A DNA stretch of 41,248 bases from Burkholderiales bacterium (lineage in GTDB: Bacteria > Pseudomonadota > Gammaproteobacteria > Burkholderiales > WYBJ01), in NCBI GenBank assembly GCA_020848435.1, contig JADLAC010000003.1, positions 1-41,248 on the forward strand, in the 5' to 3' direction. The position numbers and the translations under genes were made by a program. Below, piece after piece: positions 14,378 to 23,043 of the stretch (the stretch's first letter is position 1; each line of letters starts with the position of its first letter). The notes under the pieces are model-generated. The model made no database searches. It was not told the origin of the DNA and was given only the letters and a program-made list of their open reading frames with translations.

Positions 14378-15730
14378 ATGGACGCCACCATAGAGCGCAT
14401 CGCCGCCTACGCCGCCGGATTCCAATTCGATGGGCTGACGGCCAAGGCCGTGCACGAAACCAAGCGGCGCCTCATCGATGCGCTGGGATGCGGCCTGGGC
14501 GGGTACGACGACGCGCCGTGCCGGATCGCGCGCAAGCTGGCCGCGCGCGGGACTTGCGATGGCGGCGCGCGCATCCTCGGCGGCGCGCAGCGTACGCTGC
14601 CGGAGCTGGCCGCCTTCGCCAACGGCGTCATGATCCGCTATCTCGACGGCAACGACACGCTGCCGGGAGGCGGCGGCCATCCGAGCGACGTGATCGCCCC
14701 GATGCTCGCCGTAGCGGAAGCCGCTCGCGCCGGCGGCAAGGCGCTGGTCGCTGCGATCGCGCTTGCCTACGAGGTCTATTACGCGTTCTTTCGCAGCGTG
14801 TGCATGCGCGATCACGGCATGGACCACGTCCTGTACACCGCCGTCGCGAGTGCGCTAGGCGCGGGCAAGCTGCTCGGGTTGGACGATCGCCGGCTCGCCC
14901 ACGCGGTTGCGCTCGCCGTGACGCCGAACATCGCCTTGCACGCCACCCGCCGCGGCGACCTGTCGATGTGGAAGGGCGTTGCCGCGGGCAACGCGGCGCG
15001 CAACGGCGTGTTCGCGGCGCTGCTCGCCGCGGAGGGAATGACCGGCCCGGCGAACGCCATCGAAGGCTCGCATGGATTGCGCGAGCTCGTGGGCAGCTTC
15101 GAGCTGGCCGCGCTCACGCCGGCCCAGGGCGAATTCCGGGTGACGCAATCCAACCTGAAATTCTTCCTTTCGGAATACCACTCGCAATCGCCCATCACCG
15201 CGGCGCTGCAACTGAGCCGGGAGCTGCGCGCGGAGGATATCGCCGCGATCACCGTGTATACGTACTGGTTCGCTTGGCACGAGATCGGGAGCGAGCCCGA
15301 GAAATGGCATCCGACCACGCGCGAGAGCGCCGATCACAGCCTTCCGTTCATTCTCGCGGCCGTGCTGATCGACGGCGCCTTCAGCGATGCGGTGTTTTCG
15401 GCGGCGAGGCTACGCGACCGAGCGGTCCATGCGCTGGCCGACAAAGTGGCGGTGAAAGAGGACCCGGAGCTCACGCGCCGCTTCCAGGTTTGCGTCCCGT
15501 GCCGGTTGGAGGTCAGGCTGCGCAACGGCGAGACCAGAACGGCGGAAATCGAGTACCCGCGCGGTCACTACCAGAACCCGATGACCGACGCCGAGGTCGA
15601 GAGCAAGTTCACGACGCTGGCGCGACGTTTTCTCCCCGAGGAGCGTATCGCGCCGGCGTTGAAGGTCCTCTGGAGCATCGAGCAGGAACGCGACGCCGGC
15701 ATCGTTCTGGACGTGCTGGCGCGGAGCTGA
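14378..15730 (+). CDS. MmgE/PrpD family protein (1)
   Basis: A 450-residue protein of the 2-methylcitrate dehydratase/cis-aconitate decarboxylase/iminodisuccinate epimerase superfamily. It shows KRRLIDALGCGLGGYD (about 28-44), FANGVMIRYLDGNDT (about 83-97), GGHPSDVIAP, and the second-domain motif ESADHSLPFILAAVLIDG. MmgE/PrpD proteins catalyse cofactor-free dehydration, isomerisation or decarboxylation of carboxylates. ATG 14378 follows GAGGA. The next homologue starts one base after its stop, so the two may form a heteromer or handle successive steps. Confidence 0.92.
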   Translation: MDATIERIAAYAAGFQFDGLTAKAVHETKRRLIDALGCGLGGYDDAPCRIARKLAARGTCDGGARILGGAQRTLPELAAFANGVMIRYLDGNDTLPGGGGHPSDVIAPMLAVAEAARAGGKALVAAIALAYEVYYAFFRSVCMRDHGMDHVLYTAVASALGAGKLLGLDDRRLAHAVALAVTPNIALHATRRGDLSMWKGVAAGNAARNGVFAALLAAEGMTGPANAIEGSHGLRELVGSFELAALTPAQGEFRVTQSNLKFFLSEYHSQSPITAALQLSRELRAEDIAAITVYTYWFAWHEIGSEPEKWHPTTRESADHSLPFILAAVLIDGAFSDAVFSAARLRDRAVHALADKVAVKEDPELTRRFQVCVPCRLEVRLRNGETRTAEIEYPRGHYQNPMTDAEVESKFTTLARRFLPEERIAPALKVLWSIEQERDAGIVLDVLARS

Positions 15731-15731
15731 C

Positions 15732-17093
15732 ATGGACGCTAGCACCGCGAAGCTGGTCGATTACGCGCTTGCCGTGCGCTACGACGCGCTGCCGGCCGCA
15801 ACAATAGCTGCCTGCAAGACTCGCCTGCTCGATTCGCTCGGCTGCGTCGCGGCGGCTTACGACCATCCACTATCGATCGCTGCGCGAGATCTTTGCGTGC
15901 GCTATCGCGTCGACGCGGGTGCGACGGTGCTCGGCTCTGGCCTCATTGCCGTCGCGGAGATGGCGGCGTTCGCCAACGGCGTCATGGTGCGGGTGCTCGA
16001 TCTCTCGGACATGTATCGCACCAAGAGCGGCGGCCATCCCAGCGACACGATCTCCGCGGTGCTGGCCGCCGCCGAGCTGGGTGCGCGCGATGGCCGATCG
16101 CTGATCAGCGCCATCGCCCTGGCCTATGAGATCTACTGTAGCGGCTGCGATGCCATCGATTTCAATACGAAGGGCTGGGATCAGCCGGTGTACGGCGTCG
16201 TTGCGGCAGCGCTGGCCGCGGGAAAGCTGCTCGGGCTCGACCGCGAACGCCTCGGCCATGCCGTAGCGCTTGCGCTCGTGCCCAACATGGCGATGTACCA
16301 GACCCGCCAGGGCGAGCTATCCGGCTGGAAAGGCTGCGCCGGCGCGAACGCCTCGCGCAACGGCGTGTTCGCTGCGGTGCTCGCGCAAGCCGGATTCACC
16401 GGACCGGAGGCACCCATCGAAGGTAGACACGGATTATGGGATGTGCTCGGCCGCTTCGAATGGCCGCTCGTGCCGGGCGAGATGCCGCATCGAATCGCGC
16501 ACACCCACATCAAATGCTTCCCTGTGTGCTATCACGGCCAGTCCGCGGTATGGGCGGCGCTCGGCATGCGCGATCGGGTCCCGGTCGAGCGCATCGAGGA
16601 GATCCGCATCGACACGCACCATACCGCCTTCGGGCTCATGGCCAGCAGTCCTTCGCGCTGGGCTCCGGCTAGCGCCGAGACCGCGGATCACAGCCTGCCG
16701 TATGTCGTCGCACGCGCCTTGCTCGACGGGAAGATGGACGAGCGTTCCTTCGGCGCCGAGCAACTGCGCGACCCGCGTGCGGCTGCGCTGATGGCTCGCA
16801 CCAAGGTCTACGAGGACGAGGCGATGAATGCGCAAGTCCCGGCTGCATCGCCTTGCCGCATCAGCGTGCGCACGAGCGATGGCACGCGTGTCGACAACGA
16901 GGTGACGTATCCGAAGGGCCACGACCGCAATCCGCTGGCGCTGGCCGAGGTCGAGACCAAGGTCGGCGTGCTGTTCGATGGTTACGGCACGCCCAAGCAG
17001 GCGCAGAGGCTCATCGAGACCGTGCGCGGTCTCGATGGGCTGGACGACGTGCGCCGCGTTCTTGTCGATGTCGGGGTCGGACCGAGGCAATGA
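15732..17093 (+). CDS. MmgE/PrpD family protein (2)
   Basis: A 453-residue paralogue of the preceding gene, same architecture: KTRLLDSLGCVAAAYD, FANGVMVRVLDLSDMYRTKSGGHPSDTI, and ETADHSLPYVVARALLDG. The active-site neighbourhood differs from copy 1 (DLSDMYRTKSGG versus DGNDTLPGGGG), so substrate or step probably differs. It is the last gene of the coupled block; a new promoter follows. Confidence 0.92.
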   Translation: MDASTAKLVDYALAVRYDALPAATIAACKTRLLDSLGCVAAAYDHPLSIAARDLCVRYRVDAGATVLGSGLIAVAEMAAFANGVMVRVLDLSDMYRTKSGGHPSDTISAVLAAAELGARDGRSLISAIALAYEIYCSGCDAIDFNTKGWDQPVYGVVAAALAAGKLLGLDRERLGHAVALALVPNMAMYQTRQGELSGWKGCAGANASRNGVFAAVLAQAGFTGPEAPIEGRHGLWDVLGRFEWPLVPGEMPHRIAHTHIKCFPVCYHGQSAVWAALGMRDRVPVERIEEIRIDTHHTAFGLMASSPSRWAPASAETADHSLPYVVARALLDGKMDERSFGAEQLRDPRAAALMARTKVYEDEAMNAQVPAASPCRISVRTSDGTRVDNEVTYPKGHDRNPLALAEVETKVGVLFDGYGTPKQAQRLIETVRGLDGLDDVRRVLVDVGVGPRQ

Positions 17094-17189
17094 ATTGTTC
17101 AATAAGCGAAACGACCCCTGGCGCGCGCCCTTTCCTGTGCTTAGCGCTGCATTTTCGAGCCGAATTGCCGACCGCTACGAACGGCGGCG

Positions 17190-17295
17190 ATCGCGAGACG
17201 CGAGTAAGATCGGGCGTCGTTGACACGCCCGCGTCGCCACCACGTGCCGGGCGAAATCATCGCGAGACGCGAGTAAGATCGGGCGTCGTTGACAC
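17190..17295. repeat. Two 37-bp direct repeats, period 69 bp
   Basis: 17190-17226 and 17259-17295 are identical over 37 bp. Each unit contains the dyad TCGCG-AGA-CGCGA and ends in TTGACAC. The second unit's TTGACA serves as the -35 of a good promoter; the first has no -10 at the matching place. The arrangement resembles a duplicated regulator site, with one copy overlapping the promoter. Confidence 0.8.
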
Positions 17296-17316
17296 CCCGC
17301 CCATCCCGCCTATACT
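17289..17316 (+). promoter_or_regulatory. Strong sigma70 promoter for the ThDP enzyme gene
   Basis: TTGACA (17289-17294), 16-bp spacer, TATACT (17311-17316): a perfect -35 and a 5/6 -10, predicting a start near 17324 and a leader of about 70 nt. The -35 is the end of the second 37-bp repeat, so a protein binding the repeat would block or contact polymerase. Confidence 0.72.
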
Positions 17317-17392
17317 CGATCGCTCCCGCGCCGTCGCGGTCGCCGGATCGCGCGCGGATGCGAGGAGAGATGCCAACCGGGGGAGTTGAAAC

Positions 17393-19066
17393 GTGACGAA
17401 CGAAGCCAAGCCACGCGTCTACGATGTCCTTGCCAAGGCCTTCACGCAGGAGGGCGTGAGCACCTGTTTCGCGCTCCTGGGCGACGCCAACATGAACTGG
17501 GCGGCGCGACTGGCGCAGCAGGGATGTCGCATGGTGTACGTGCGCCACGAGCATTGCACGGTGGCAGCCGCGATGGCATACGCGCGCAAGACCGGGGACG
17601 TGGGCGTGGCCACGGCCACCTGTGGGCCGGGGGTCACGCAACTGATCACGGCGCTGCCCGCGGCCGTGCGCGCCCATCTGCCGGTGGTCGTGTTCGCCGG
17701 CGAGGCGCCGCTGAAGAGCGGCTGGTACAACCAAGGCATCGATCAGGGGCCGCTCATCGCGGCCACCGGCGCGGCTTATCTCTATGCGCACCTGCCCGAG
17801 CGCATGGCGCTCGTGGTCCGCGACGCGTTCCTGCAGGCGCGGCGCGAACGCCGCCCAGTGGTGATCGGCATTCCGTTCGATTTGCAGGATCGGCCCTGGG
17901 AGGGACCGGATGCCTTGCCGACGCCTTCGCGGCAATTGCTGCCGCGGCCTTCGCCGATGCCGCCGCATCCGGATGACGTGGCGAGAGCCGCGGAGCTGGT
18001 GGCGGCTGCCGAACGCGTGGTCGTGTTTGCCGGACTGGGGGCGGTCGCGGCGAAAGCCGGGCCTGCGTGCCGGGCGCTGGCGGCGAAGACCGGCGGGCTC
18101 CTCACCACTACTCTGCCCGCACGCGGACTGTTCCACGACGACTTATATTGCATCGGCATCGCGGGCAGCTTCACCCCCGAGGTCGGACTCGAGTACCTGG
18201 CGCAAGCCGATCTCATCATCGCGGTCGGCGGCTCGCTTGCTTATCATGCGGGCGGCGGCGGCCAGCTCTGGCCGAAAGCGCAGACCCTGCATATCGACGT
18301 CGATCCGGTGGGAATGAGCCAGGGGCAGGTGGTGGCGCGGCATCACTTGCGCGCCGATGCGCGTCTGGGCGTGGAGGCATTGACGGCAGCATTGCCTGCG
18401 CGCAAGACCACGTGGCGCACCGAGGCGATGGCGGCGCGCATCCGCGAGTCGAAGCCCGACAGCCAGGTGTTCGATGTCGAGCCGGGCTTGCTCGATCCGC
18501 GCGATGCCGTCGAAGCGCTCGAGAACGCCCTCCCGGCCGACTGGGAGCTGGTGAATTCCTCGGGGCATTGCTCATGGTTCTTCGCCCAGATGCCCTCGCG
18601 CCCGAACGAGCGCTTCCTCACCATTCGCGAGTTCGGTGCGATCGGCAACGGCATCTCGTTTGCCATGGGGGTGGCAGCCGCGCGCCCCGATCGAACGGTG
18701 GTGCTGTTCGATGGCGACGGCAGCTTGATGATGCACATCCAGGAGCTCGAAACCATCAAGCGTCACGGCATGAAGATCTTGATCATCCTGCTGAACGACG
18801 GGGCGTACGGCTCCGAGGTGCACAAGTTCCGCTCGGAGGGACTGCCGGAGGACGGATCGGTGTTCGGCCGCCCGGATTTCGCAGCCATCGCGCGCGGCTT
18901 CGGCCTGCAGGGGAAGACCTTCACCCGCCTCGATGATGTGCTGAAGCAGGTGGAGGAGTTCGCCAAGAGCGGCGGCGCCGCGGTCTGGGACTTTCACGTC
19001 TCGGACAAAGTCGTGTCGCCCTCGATTCGCCGCGCCCATCCTCCGGGCAAGCACAAGAAAGCATGA
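17393..19066 (+). CDS. Thiamine-diphosphate-dependent enzyme, acetolactate synthase-like
   Basis: A 557-residue three-domain ThDP enzyme (pyruvate oxidase/acetolactate synthase/benzoylformate decarboxylase superfamily). The catalytic glutamate is E53 in VRHEH; the cofactor motif is GDGS (441) followed by N468 (NDGAYGSE). Length and order (Pyr, central, PP domains) are typical. The chemistry should be decarboxylation or carboligation of a 2-oxo acid; which one cannot be told. GTG 17393 is preceded by GGGGGAG at 7-nt spacing, and a separate promoter drives it. A dienelactone hydrolase gene follows 103 bp later. Confidence 0.9.
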   Translation: MTNEAKPRVYDVLAKAFTQEGVSTCFALLGDANMNWAARLAQQGCRMVYVRHEHCTVAAAMAYARKTGDVGVATATCGPGVTQLITALPAAVRAHLPVVVFAGEAPLKSGWYNQGIDQGPLIAATGAAYLYAHLPERMALVVRDAFLQARRERRPVVIGIPFDLQDRPWEGPDALPTPSRQLLPRPSPMPPHPDDVARAAELVAAAERVVVFAGLGAVAAKAGPACRALAAKTGGLLTTTLPARGLFHDDLYCIGIAGSFTPEVGLEYLAQADLIIAVGGSLAYHAGGGGQLWPKAQTLHIDVDPVGMSQGQVVARHHLRADARLGVEALTAALPARKTTWRTEAMAARIRESKPDSQVFDVEPGLLDPRDAVEALENALPADWELVNSSGHCSWFFAQMPSRPNERFLTIREFGAIGNGISFAMGVAAARPDRTVVLFDGDGSLMMHIQELETIKRHGMKILIILLNDGAYGSEVHKFRSEGLPEDGSVFGRPDFAAIARGFGLQGKTFTRLDDVLKQVEEFAKSGGAAVWDFHVSDKVVSPSIRRAHPPGKHKKA

Positions 19067-19169
19067 GCGACGCCGCGGGCGCGCGGCGGCTCGAACGCGA
19101 CCGCGCGAGCTACGCCCTCGCGTACATCCGGGCAGCGACGGCAATCGCGCCCACAGCGGAGACGAGCAC

Positions 19170-19880
19170 ATGACGACGGTATCGGTTCGTGTTCCCGCCC
19201 GGACGGGCGGTGACTTCGAGGCATGGCTTGCCGCACCGGTGTCCGGACGCGGACCCGGCGTGATCATCCTCGCCGAAATCTACAACGCCAACGATTGGGC
19301 ACGTTCGGTCGCCGATCGCTACGCGGCGCAAGGCTACGTGGCAATCGTGCCCGATCTGTATTGGCGCCAGCAGCCGGGCGTCTATCTATCGTATACGCCG
19401 CAGGGCCAGCAGCAGGGACGGGAAATGGGAGCGGCGATGGACTTGCCGCTATTTGTCGAGGATTTGCGCGCCTGCGTCCAGTGGCTGCGGCAACGCCCGG
19501 AGTGCAGCGGGCGCGTGGGCAGCGTCGGCTATTGCCTCGGCGGCAAGTTGGTCTGGCTCGCCCTATCGCAGCAGGTGCTCGATGCCGGCGTGGCGTATTA
19601 CGCGGTACAGCTCGCCGAGCATCTCGACGCGGCGAGCACCATCGACGCGCCGCTCATGATGCACTTCGGCTCGCTCGACCATCGCGTGCCGCCGGAGTTG
19701 TACCAGCGGATCCAAGGCCGGCTCGCCGGCAAACCGAACGCCCATACCTACTGGTACGAAGGCGCCGATCATGGCTTCGATCGCGATGGCCATCCCCCCT
19801 ATCATCCCGAGGCGGCGTCCCTGGCATGGCGCCGGACGTTGGAGTTTCTCGGCCGCCACCTCGGCGGCAAGGCTGCATAA
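19170..19880 (+). CDS. Dienelactone hydrolase family protein
   Basis: A 236-residue alpha/beta hydrolase. The Cys-Asp-His triad falls at C122 (GYCLGG), D170 (GSLDHRVP) and H201 (GADHGF), with E36 (AEIYN) also kept, almost the same numbering as the classical chlorocatechol-pathway enzyme (C123/D171/H202, E36). It should open a lactone or related ester such as a dienelactone to maleylacetate-type product. ATG 19170 follows GGAGACGAG. The carboxymuconolactone-decarboxylase-family gene facing it supports a ring-cleavage or lactone pathway. Confidence 0.93.
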   Translation: MTTVSVRVPARTGGDFEAWLAAPVSGRGPGVIILAEIYNANDWARSVADRYAAQGYVAIVPDLYWRQQPGVYLSYTPQGQQQGREMGAAMDLPLFVEDLRACVQWLRQRPECSGRVGSVGYCLGGKLVWLALSQQVLDAGVAYYAVQLAEHLDAASTIDAPLMMHFGSLDHRVPPELYQRIQGRLAGKPNAHTYWYEGADHGFDRDGHPPYHPEAASLAWRRTLEFLGRHLGGKAA

Positions 19881-19901
19881 CGGCGAGGATAGCAACGCCG
19901 C

Positions 19902-20306
19902 TCAGCCGGCCGACGTGGCCGGTCGCGGCGCCGTCTCTTCCAGATAGACCTCGTTGACGAAGCGCGTCGCCGAGCGCAGCGCGGGCGCGCCGGAGTACAC
20001 CCCGGCATGCTTGAGCACGGCACGAATCTCGTCCCAGGAGCAGCCGTTCCTGCGCGCCCCACGCACGTGGGTCTTGAGCTCTTCCGAGCAATGCATGACG
20101 GTCAGCATGGCGATGTTGATGAGGCTGCGCGTCCTGTGGGGGATCGTGGGATCGCTCCAGATTTCGCCCCAGACGTACTGGGTCGTGAAATCGCGAATCG
20201 GCTGCGAAAAAGGCGTCTCGCTGTTGCGCACGCGCGCCTCGTACTCCGGCCCCATCATCTGCGCGCGCGTCTGCTTGCCGCGCTCGATCATCGCTTCGTC
20301 GCTCAT
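19902..20306 (-). CDS. Carboxymuconolactone decarboxylase family protein
   Basis: A 134-residue all-alpha protein. The family block WGEIWSDPTIPHRTRSLINIAML (about 46-68) is followed by HCSEELKTHVRGARRNGCSWDEIRAVLKHAGVYSGAPA, whose overall pattern matches PcaC-type gamma-carboxymuconolactone decarboxylase rather than the peroxidase (AhpD, CxxC) branch, since no CxxC is present. Classical PcaC yields 3-oxoadipate enol-lactone. It converges on the dienelactone hydrolase gene, ending 21 bp from it. Confidence 0.88.
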   Translation of the reverse strand: MSDEAMIERGKQTRAQMMGPEYEARVRNSETPFSQPIRDFTTQYVWGEIWSDPTIPHRTRSLINIAMLTVMHCSEELKTHVRGARRNGCSWDEIRAVLKHAGVYSGAPALRSATRFVNEVYLEETAPRPATSAG

Positions 20307-20510
20307 TTTCCTTGTCTCCCGGTTGCATTACATCGTTCGGTGATGCTCGCCCGGCAGCGGGGATTCCACCTGTCCTGACGCTCCCCTCGATACGCGCCCG
20401 AGCGCCGCTCGATTCTAACCGTGATGGTCGAGGAAGCCGCGGCCGTATTGAGTGGAACGGTGCGTCGCGCTACGACCGGAGCGGTCGCAGCGGGCGCGGA
20501 AGGAGGGCGC

Positions 20511-20909
20511 GTGCAAGCAAGTAGCTTCAGGGTCAGCGCCTGCGCGGTCACGGCGCTGCTGGCTTCGTTGTCGGCTGAGGCGGGATACGCGCAGGCGTAC
20601 CCGCGCAAGCCCGTGCGCATGCTGCTGGGATTCACGCCCGGCGGAGCGGCCGATGTGCTGACGCGCGTCGTGGCGCAAAAGCTCGCACGAGCCGACGATT
20701 CAAAGCCTGTTGGACAAGGGCGTGCTCGACCCGAAATGGATTGCCGTGGTGCCGAACGAAAGCATGCCGATGTTCCAGACACCGCAGACGCTGCACGTGT
20801 TCGTCTCCGGCGATCGTGGCCGCAACAAGTACACGAGCTTGCGGGGAGCGTATTTCCGGTCCACGTCGAAGTTTGCCCGATGGTCTACTCGAAGAGCAAT
20901 CGCGGCTAA
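20511..20909 (+). pseudogene. Truncated Bug receptor gene joined to an unrelated fragment
   Basis: GTG 20511, with AAGGAGG just upstream, begins a normal receptor: signal peptide ending in EAGYAQAYPRKP, then GFTPGGAADVLTRVVAQKLA. After about 60 codons homology stops near 20690. A different frame then carries a protein-like stretch (TIQSLLDKGVLDPKW...NESMPMFQTPQTLHVFVSGDRG) that is not Bug and was not recognised. The remaining frame ends at 20909, overlapping the convergent dehydrogenase stop. The simplest reading is a deletion that fused the 5' end of one gene to the 3' end of another. Confidence 0.65.
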
Positions 20910-21988
20910 GGCTTGGCCATCATCCGCATCACCGCGCGCGTGAAATCCTCGGTGGAAGCGGCGCCGCCGAGATCGGGCGTGGTATCGCCGGATTCGATGG
21001 TGCGCCGCACGCTCGTCTCCATCAGCTCGGCCGCATCGCGACACGCTTGCCGGCCGGTGCGTTGATAGAACCAGCGCATGAGCAGCGCCGTCGACAGGAT
21101 GAGCGCCGAAGGATTCGCCACGCCTTTGCCGGCGATGTCCGGTGCCGTGCCGTGCACCGCCTGCGCCATCGCGTGCTCGGGGCCGGCGTTGAGCGACGGT
21201 GCCAGGCCGATCCCGCCCGCAAGCCCCGATGCCTGGTCGGAGAGAATATCGCCGAACAGATTCGTGGTCGCCACCAGCCGGTAGTGCCTCGCGTCGCGGG
21301 GGAAGGACGAGCTGAAGGTGTCGATGCGCACCAGCTCGATGGCGATGCGCCGGTACTCGTTCTGCAAGCGTTCGAATGCGCCAATGAATAGACCGTCCGT
21401 CTGCGGCAGCGCCGTGCGCTTGTGGACGACACAGATGCGATCCAGTCCCGCCGCGCGCGCGTACTCGAAGGCATAGCGTGCGAAGCGATCGCAGGCTTCG
21501 CCGGTGATGACGCGTAAGGCGAGCGCCACATCGTCGCGCGGCTTGAATTCGCCATAGCCCCAGGCGAGATTGCGGTCGGGATAGAAGCCCTCGGTGTTCT
21601 CGCGCAACACCGTGATGTCGACCTCGGGGACCAGCGGGTCGAGCTGCGGCCAAGCCTGCACCGGGCGCACGTTGGCGAAGAGCTTGTAGTGGCGCCGGAT
21701 GAAGCCGTTGGGATGACCGCGCACCGGATCGTCCTTCGGATATTCGCCCGCGAAGGTCGGGCCGACGATCCAGCCTTCGTGCTCGTCCAGCGCTTTCTTG
21801 GTGGCCTCGGGCAAGGTCGACTGGTATTTCTCATACCCCTTCCAGCCGATCAAGGCGCGCTTCGCTCGAATGACGAGCCCGGTGCGCTTCGCGGCGGCGT
21901 TCAAGACTTTCAGCGTCGCCGGCGTGATCTCGGGTCCGATGCCGTCGCCGTCGAGAACGGCCAGACGGAGCTCATTGCTTTGTTGCAT
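20906..21988 (-). CDS. Isocitrate/isopropylmalate (tartrate) dehydrogenase family protein
   Basis: A 360-residue beta-decarboxylating dehydrogenase: N-terminal LAVLDGDGIGPEITP, TVLRENTEGFYPDRN (substrate arm), the catalytic lysine region VVHKRTALPQTDGLF, TNLFGDILSDQASGLAGGIGLAPS (the family signature) and GTAPDIAGKGVANPSALILS. These enzymes oxidise a 2-hydroxy acid at the expense of NAD(P)+ and release CO2, e.g. isopropylmalate, D-malate or tartrate. GGGAGGAAG precedes ATG 21988. The start lies inside the 3' end of a receptor gene on the same strand (17-bp overlap), so the two are co-expressed and the receptor ligand may be the substrate. Confidence 0.9.
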   Translation of the reverse strand: MQQSNELRLAVLDGDGIGPEITPATLKVLNAAAKRTGLVIRAKRALIGWKGYEKYQSTLPEATKKALDEHEGWIVGPTFAGEYPKDDPVRGHPNGFIRRHYKLFANVRPVQAWPQLDPLVPEVDITVLRENTEGFYPDRNLAWGYGEFKPRDDVALALRVITGEACDRFARYAFEYARAAGLDRICVVHKRTALPQTDGLFIGAFERLQNEYRRIAIELVRIDTFSSSFPRDARHYRLVATTNLFGDILSDQASGLAGGIGLAPSLNAGPEHAMAQAVHGTAPDIAGKGVANPSALILSTALLMRWFYQRTGRQACRDAAELMETSVRRTIESGDTTPDLGGAASTEDFTRAVMRMMAKP

Positions 21989-22898
21989 TGTCTTCCTCCC
22001 TGGATGCGAATGTCTTGACGATCGGTGACCACTTGTCAATTTCGGTCGCGATGTGTGCGGCGAAGTCTCGTGACGATCCGCCGGCCGGTGCGATAGCCAG
22101 AGCGCTGAATTGCTGCCGAAGCTCATCGTCGCGCAGGACTTCGAGCACCGCGGCATTGAGCTCTGCGATGCGTGCGTCCGGGATGCCGGCGGGGGCGGCG
22201 AGTCCGAGCCAGTTGGTCATCACGCAGCCGCTCAGCCCGGTCTCGACCAGAGCCGGCAACTGCGGCGCCTGCGGCAGCCGCTGCGGGCCCGTCACTGCCA
22301 GGCCGCGGACGCTTCCGCGGCGCACGCAGCCGAGCATGGACATCGCATTGTTGAAGCTGAGATCGATGCGCCCGGAGGCCAAATCGGCATACAAGTCGGT
22401 GGTGCGCGCGAAAGGCACGTGCCGCAAGCGCACGTTGGCTACGCGCTCGAACAAGGCCGCCGCGAGGTGCGGCGCCCCGCCGATCGCCGAGCTGCCGTAG
22501 CGCAGCGTCCCTGGCGCTGCGCGCGCCGCCTCGACGAGCGACTGCACGCTTTCGACCTGCAAACCCGGAGACACGCCGAGCACCATCGGGCTTCGCGCCA
22601 GCAATGCGATGGGAATGAAATCGACGAGCGGGCGATAGTCCAGATCGCGCCGCAGGCTGGGCAGTACCGCGTGCGTGCCCAGGGTCGCCATGATGAGCAG
22701 CTCAGCGCTGCCACGGTGCGCGGCGACCATCGCTGCCGCCCGCGCGCCGCTTGATCCGGTACAGGCGATGACCTGCACGGGCTGATCGAGCCTCGCCGCG
22801 AGCAGCGGCGCGACCAGCCGCGCGACGATGTCGGAAGCGCTGCCGGGAGAAAACCCGATCACCAGCTCGAGCGTGTTCGGCGCGCGCTGCGGGCTCAT
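21972..22898 (-). CDS. Bug/TctC-family binding protein (5) without a signal peptide
   Basis: A 308-residue receptor-fold protein that begins directly at the first strand of the mature domain (MSPQRAPNTLELVIGFSPGSASD). Upstream in-frame codons stay open but encode an Arg/Trp-rich stretch (RHARAWLAWHRWRANGRS), not a secretion signal. Loops also depart from the norm: ACTGSSGARAAA replaces the DNR.GAGG motif and HVPFARTTD replaces VPYKG. It is therefore either a decaying gene or a cytoplasmic ligand-binding protein. It overlaps the dehydrogenase gene by 17 bp and diverges from the flavoprotein gene. Confidence 0.8.
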   Translation of the reverse strand: MSPQRAPNTLELVIGFSPGSASDIVARLVAPLLAARLDQPVQVIACTGSSGARAAAMVAAHRGSAELLIMATLGTHAVLPSLRRDLDYRPLVDFIPIALLARSPMVLGVSPGLQVESVQSLVEAARAAPGTLRYGSSAIGGAPHLAAALFERVANVRLRHVPFARTTDLYADLASGRIDLSFNNAMSMLGCVRRGSVRGLAVTGPQRLPQAPQLPALVETGLSGCVMTNWLGLAAPAGIPDARIAELNAAVLEVLRDDELRQQFSALAIAPAGGSSRDFAAHIATEIDKWSPIVKTFASREEDNATKQ

Positions 22899-23043
22899 CG
22901 AGCGTCCATTCGCGCGCCACCGATGCCAGGCGAGCCACGCACGGGCATGCCGTATTGGGACATTGCGTCGGGCTTTGTGTACTGCGTTCGCTATTATAGG
23001 GCGCGCGCTTCGCGGCGCTGTTCAATGAAGGGAAGGCTGGGCA

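Noticed and set aside
17190..17295. CRISPR array
   Set aside because: Only two repeats, a 32-bp interval and no cas genes; the second unit is part of a promoter.
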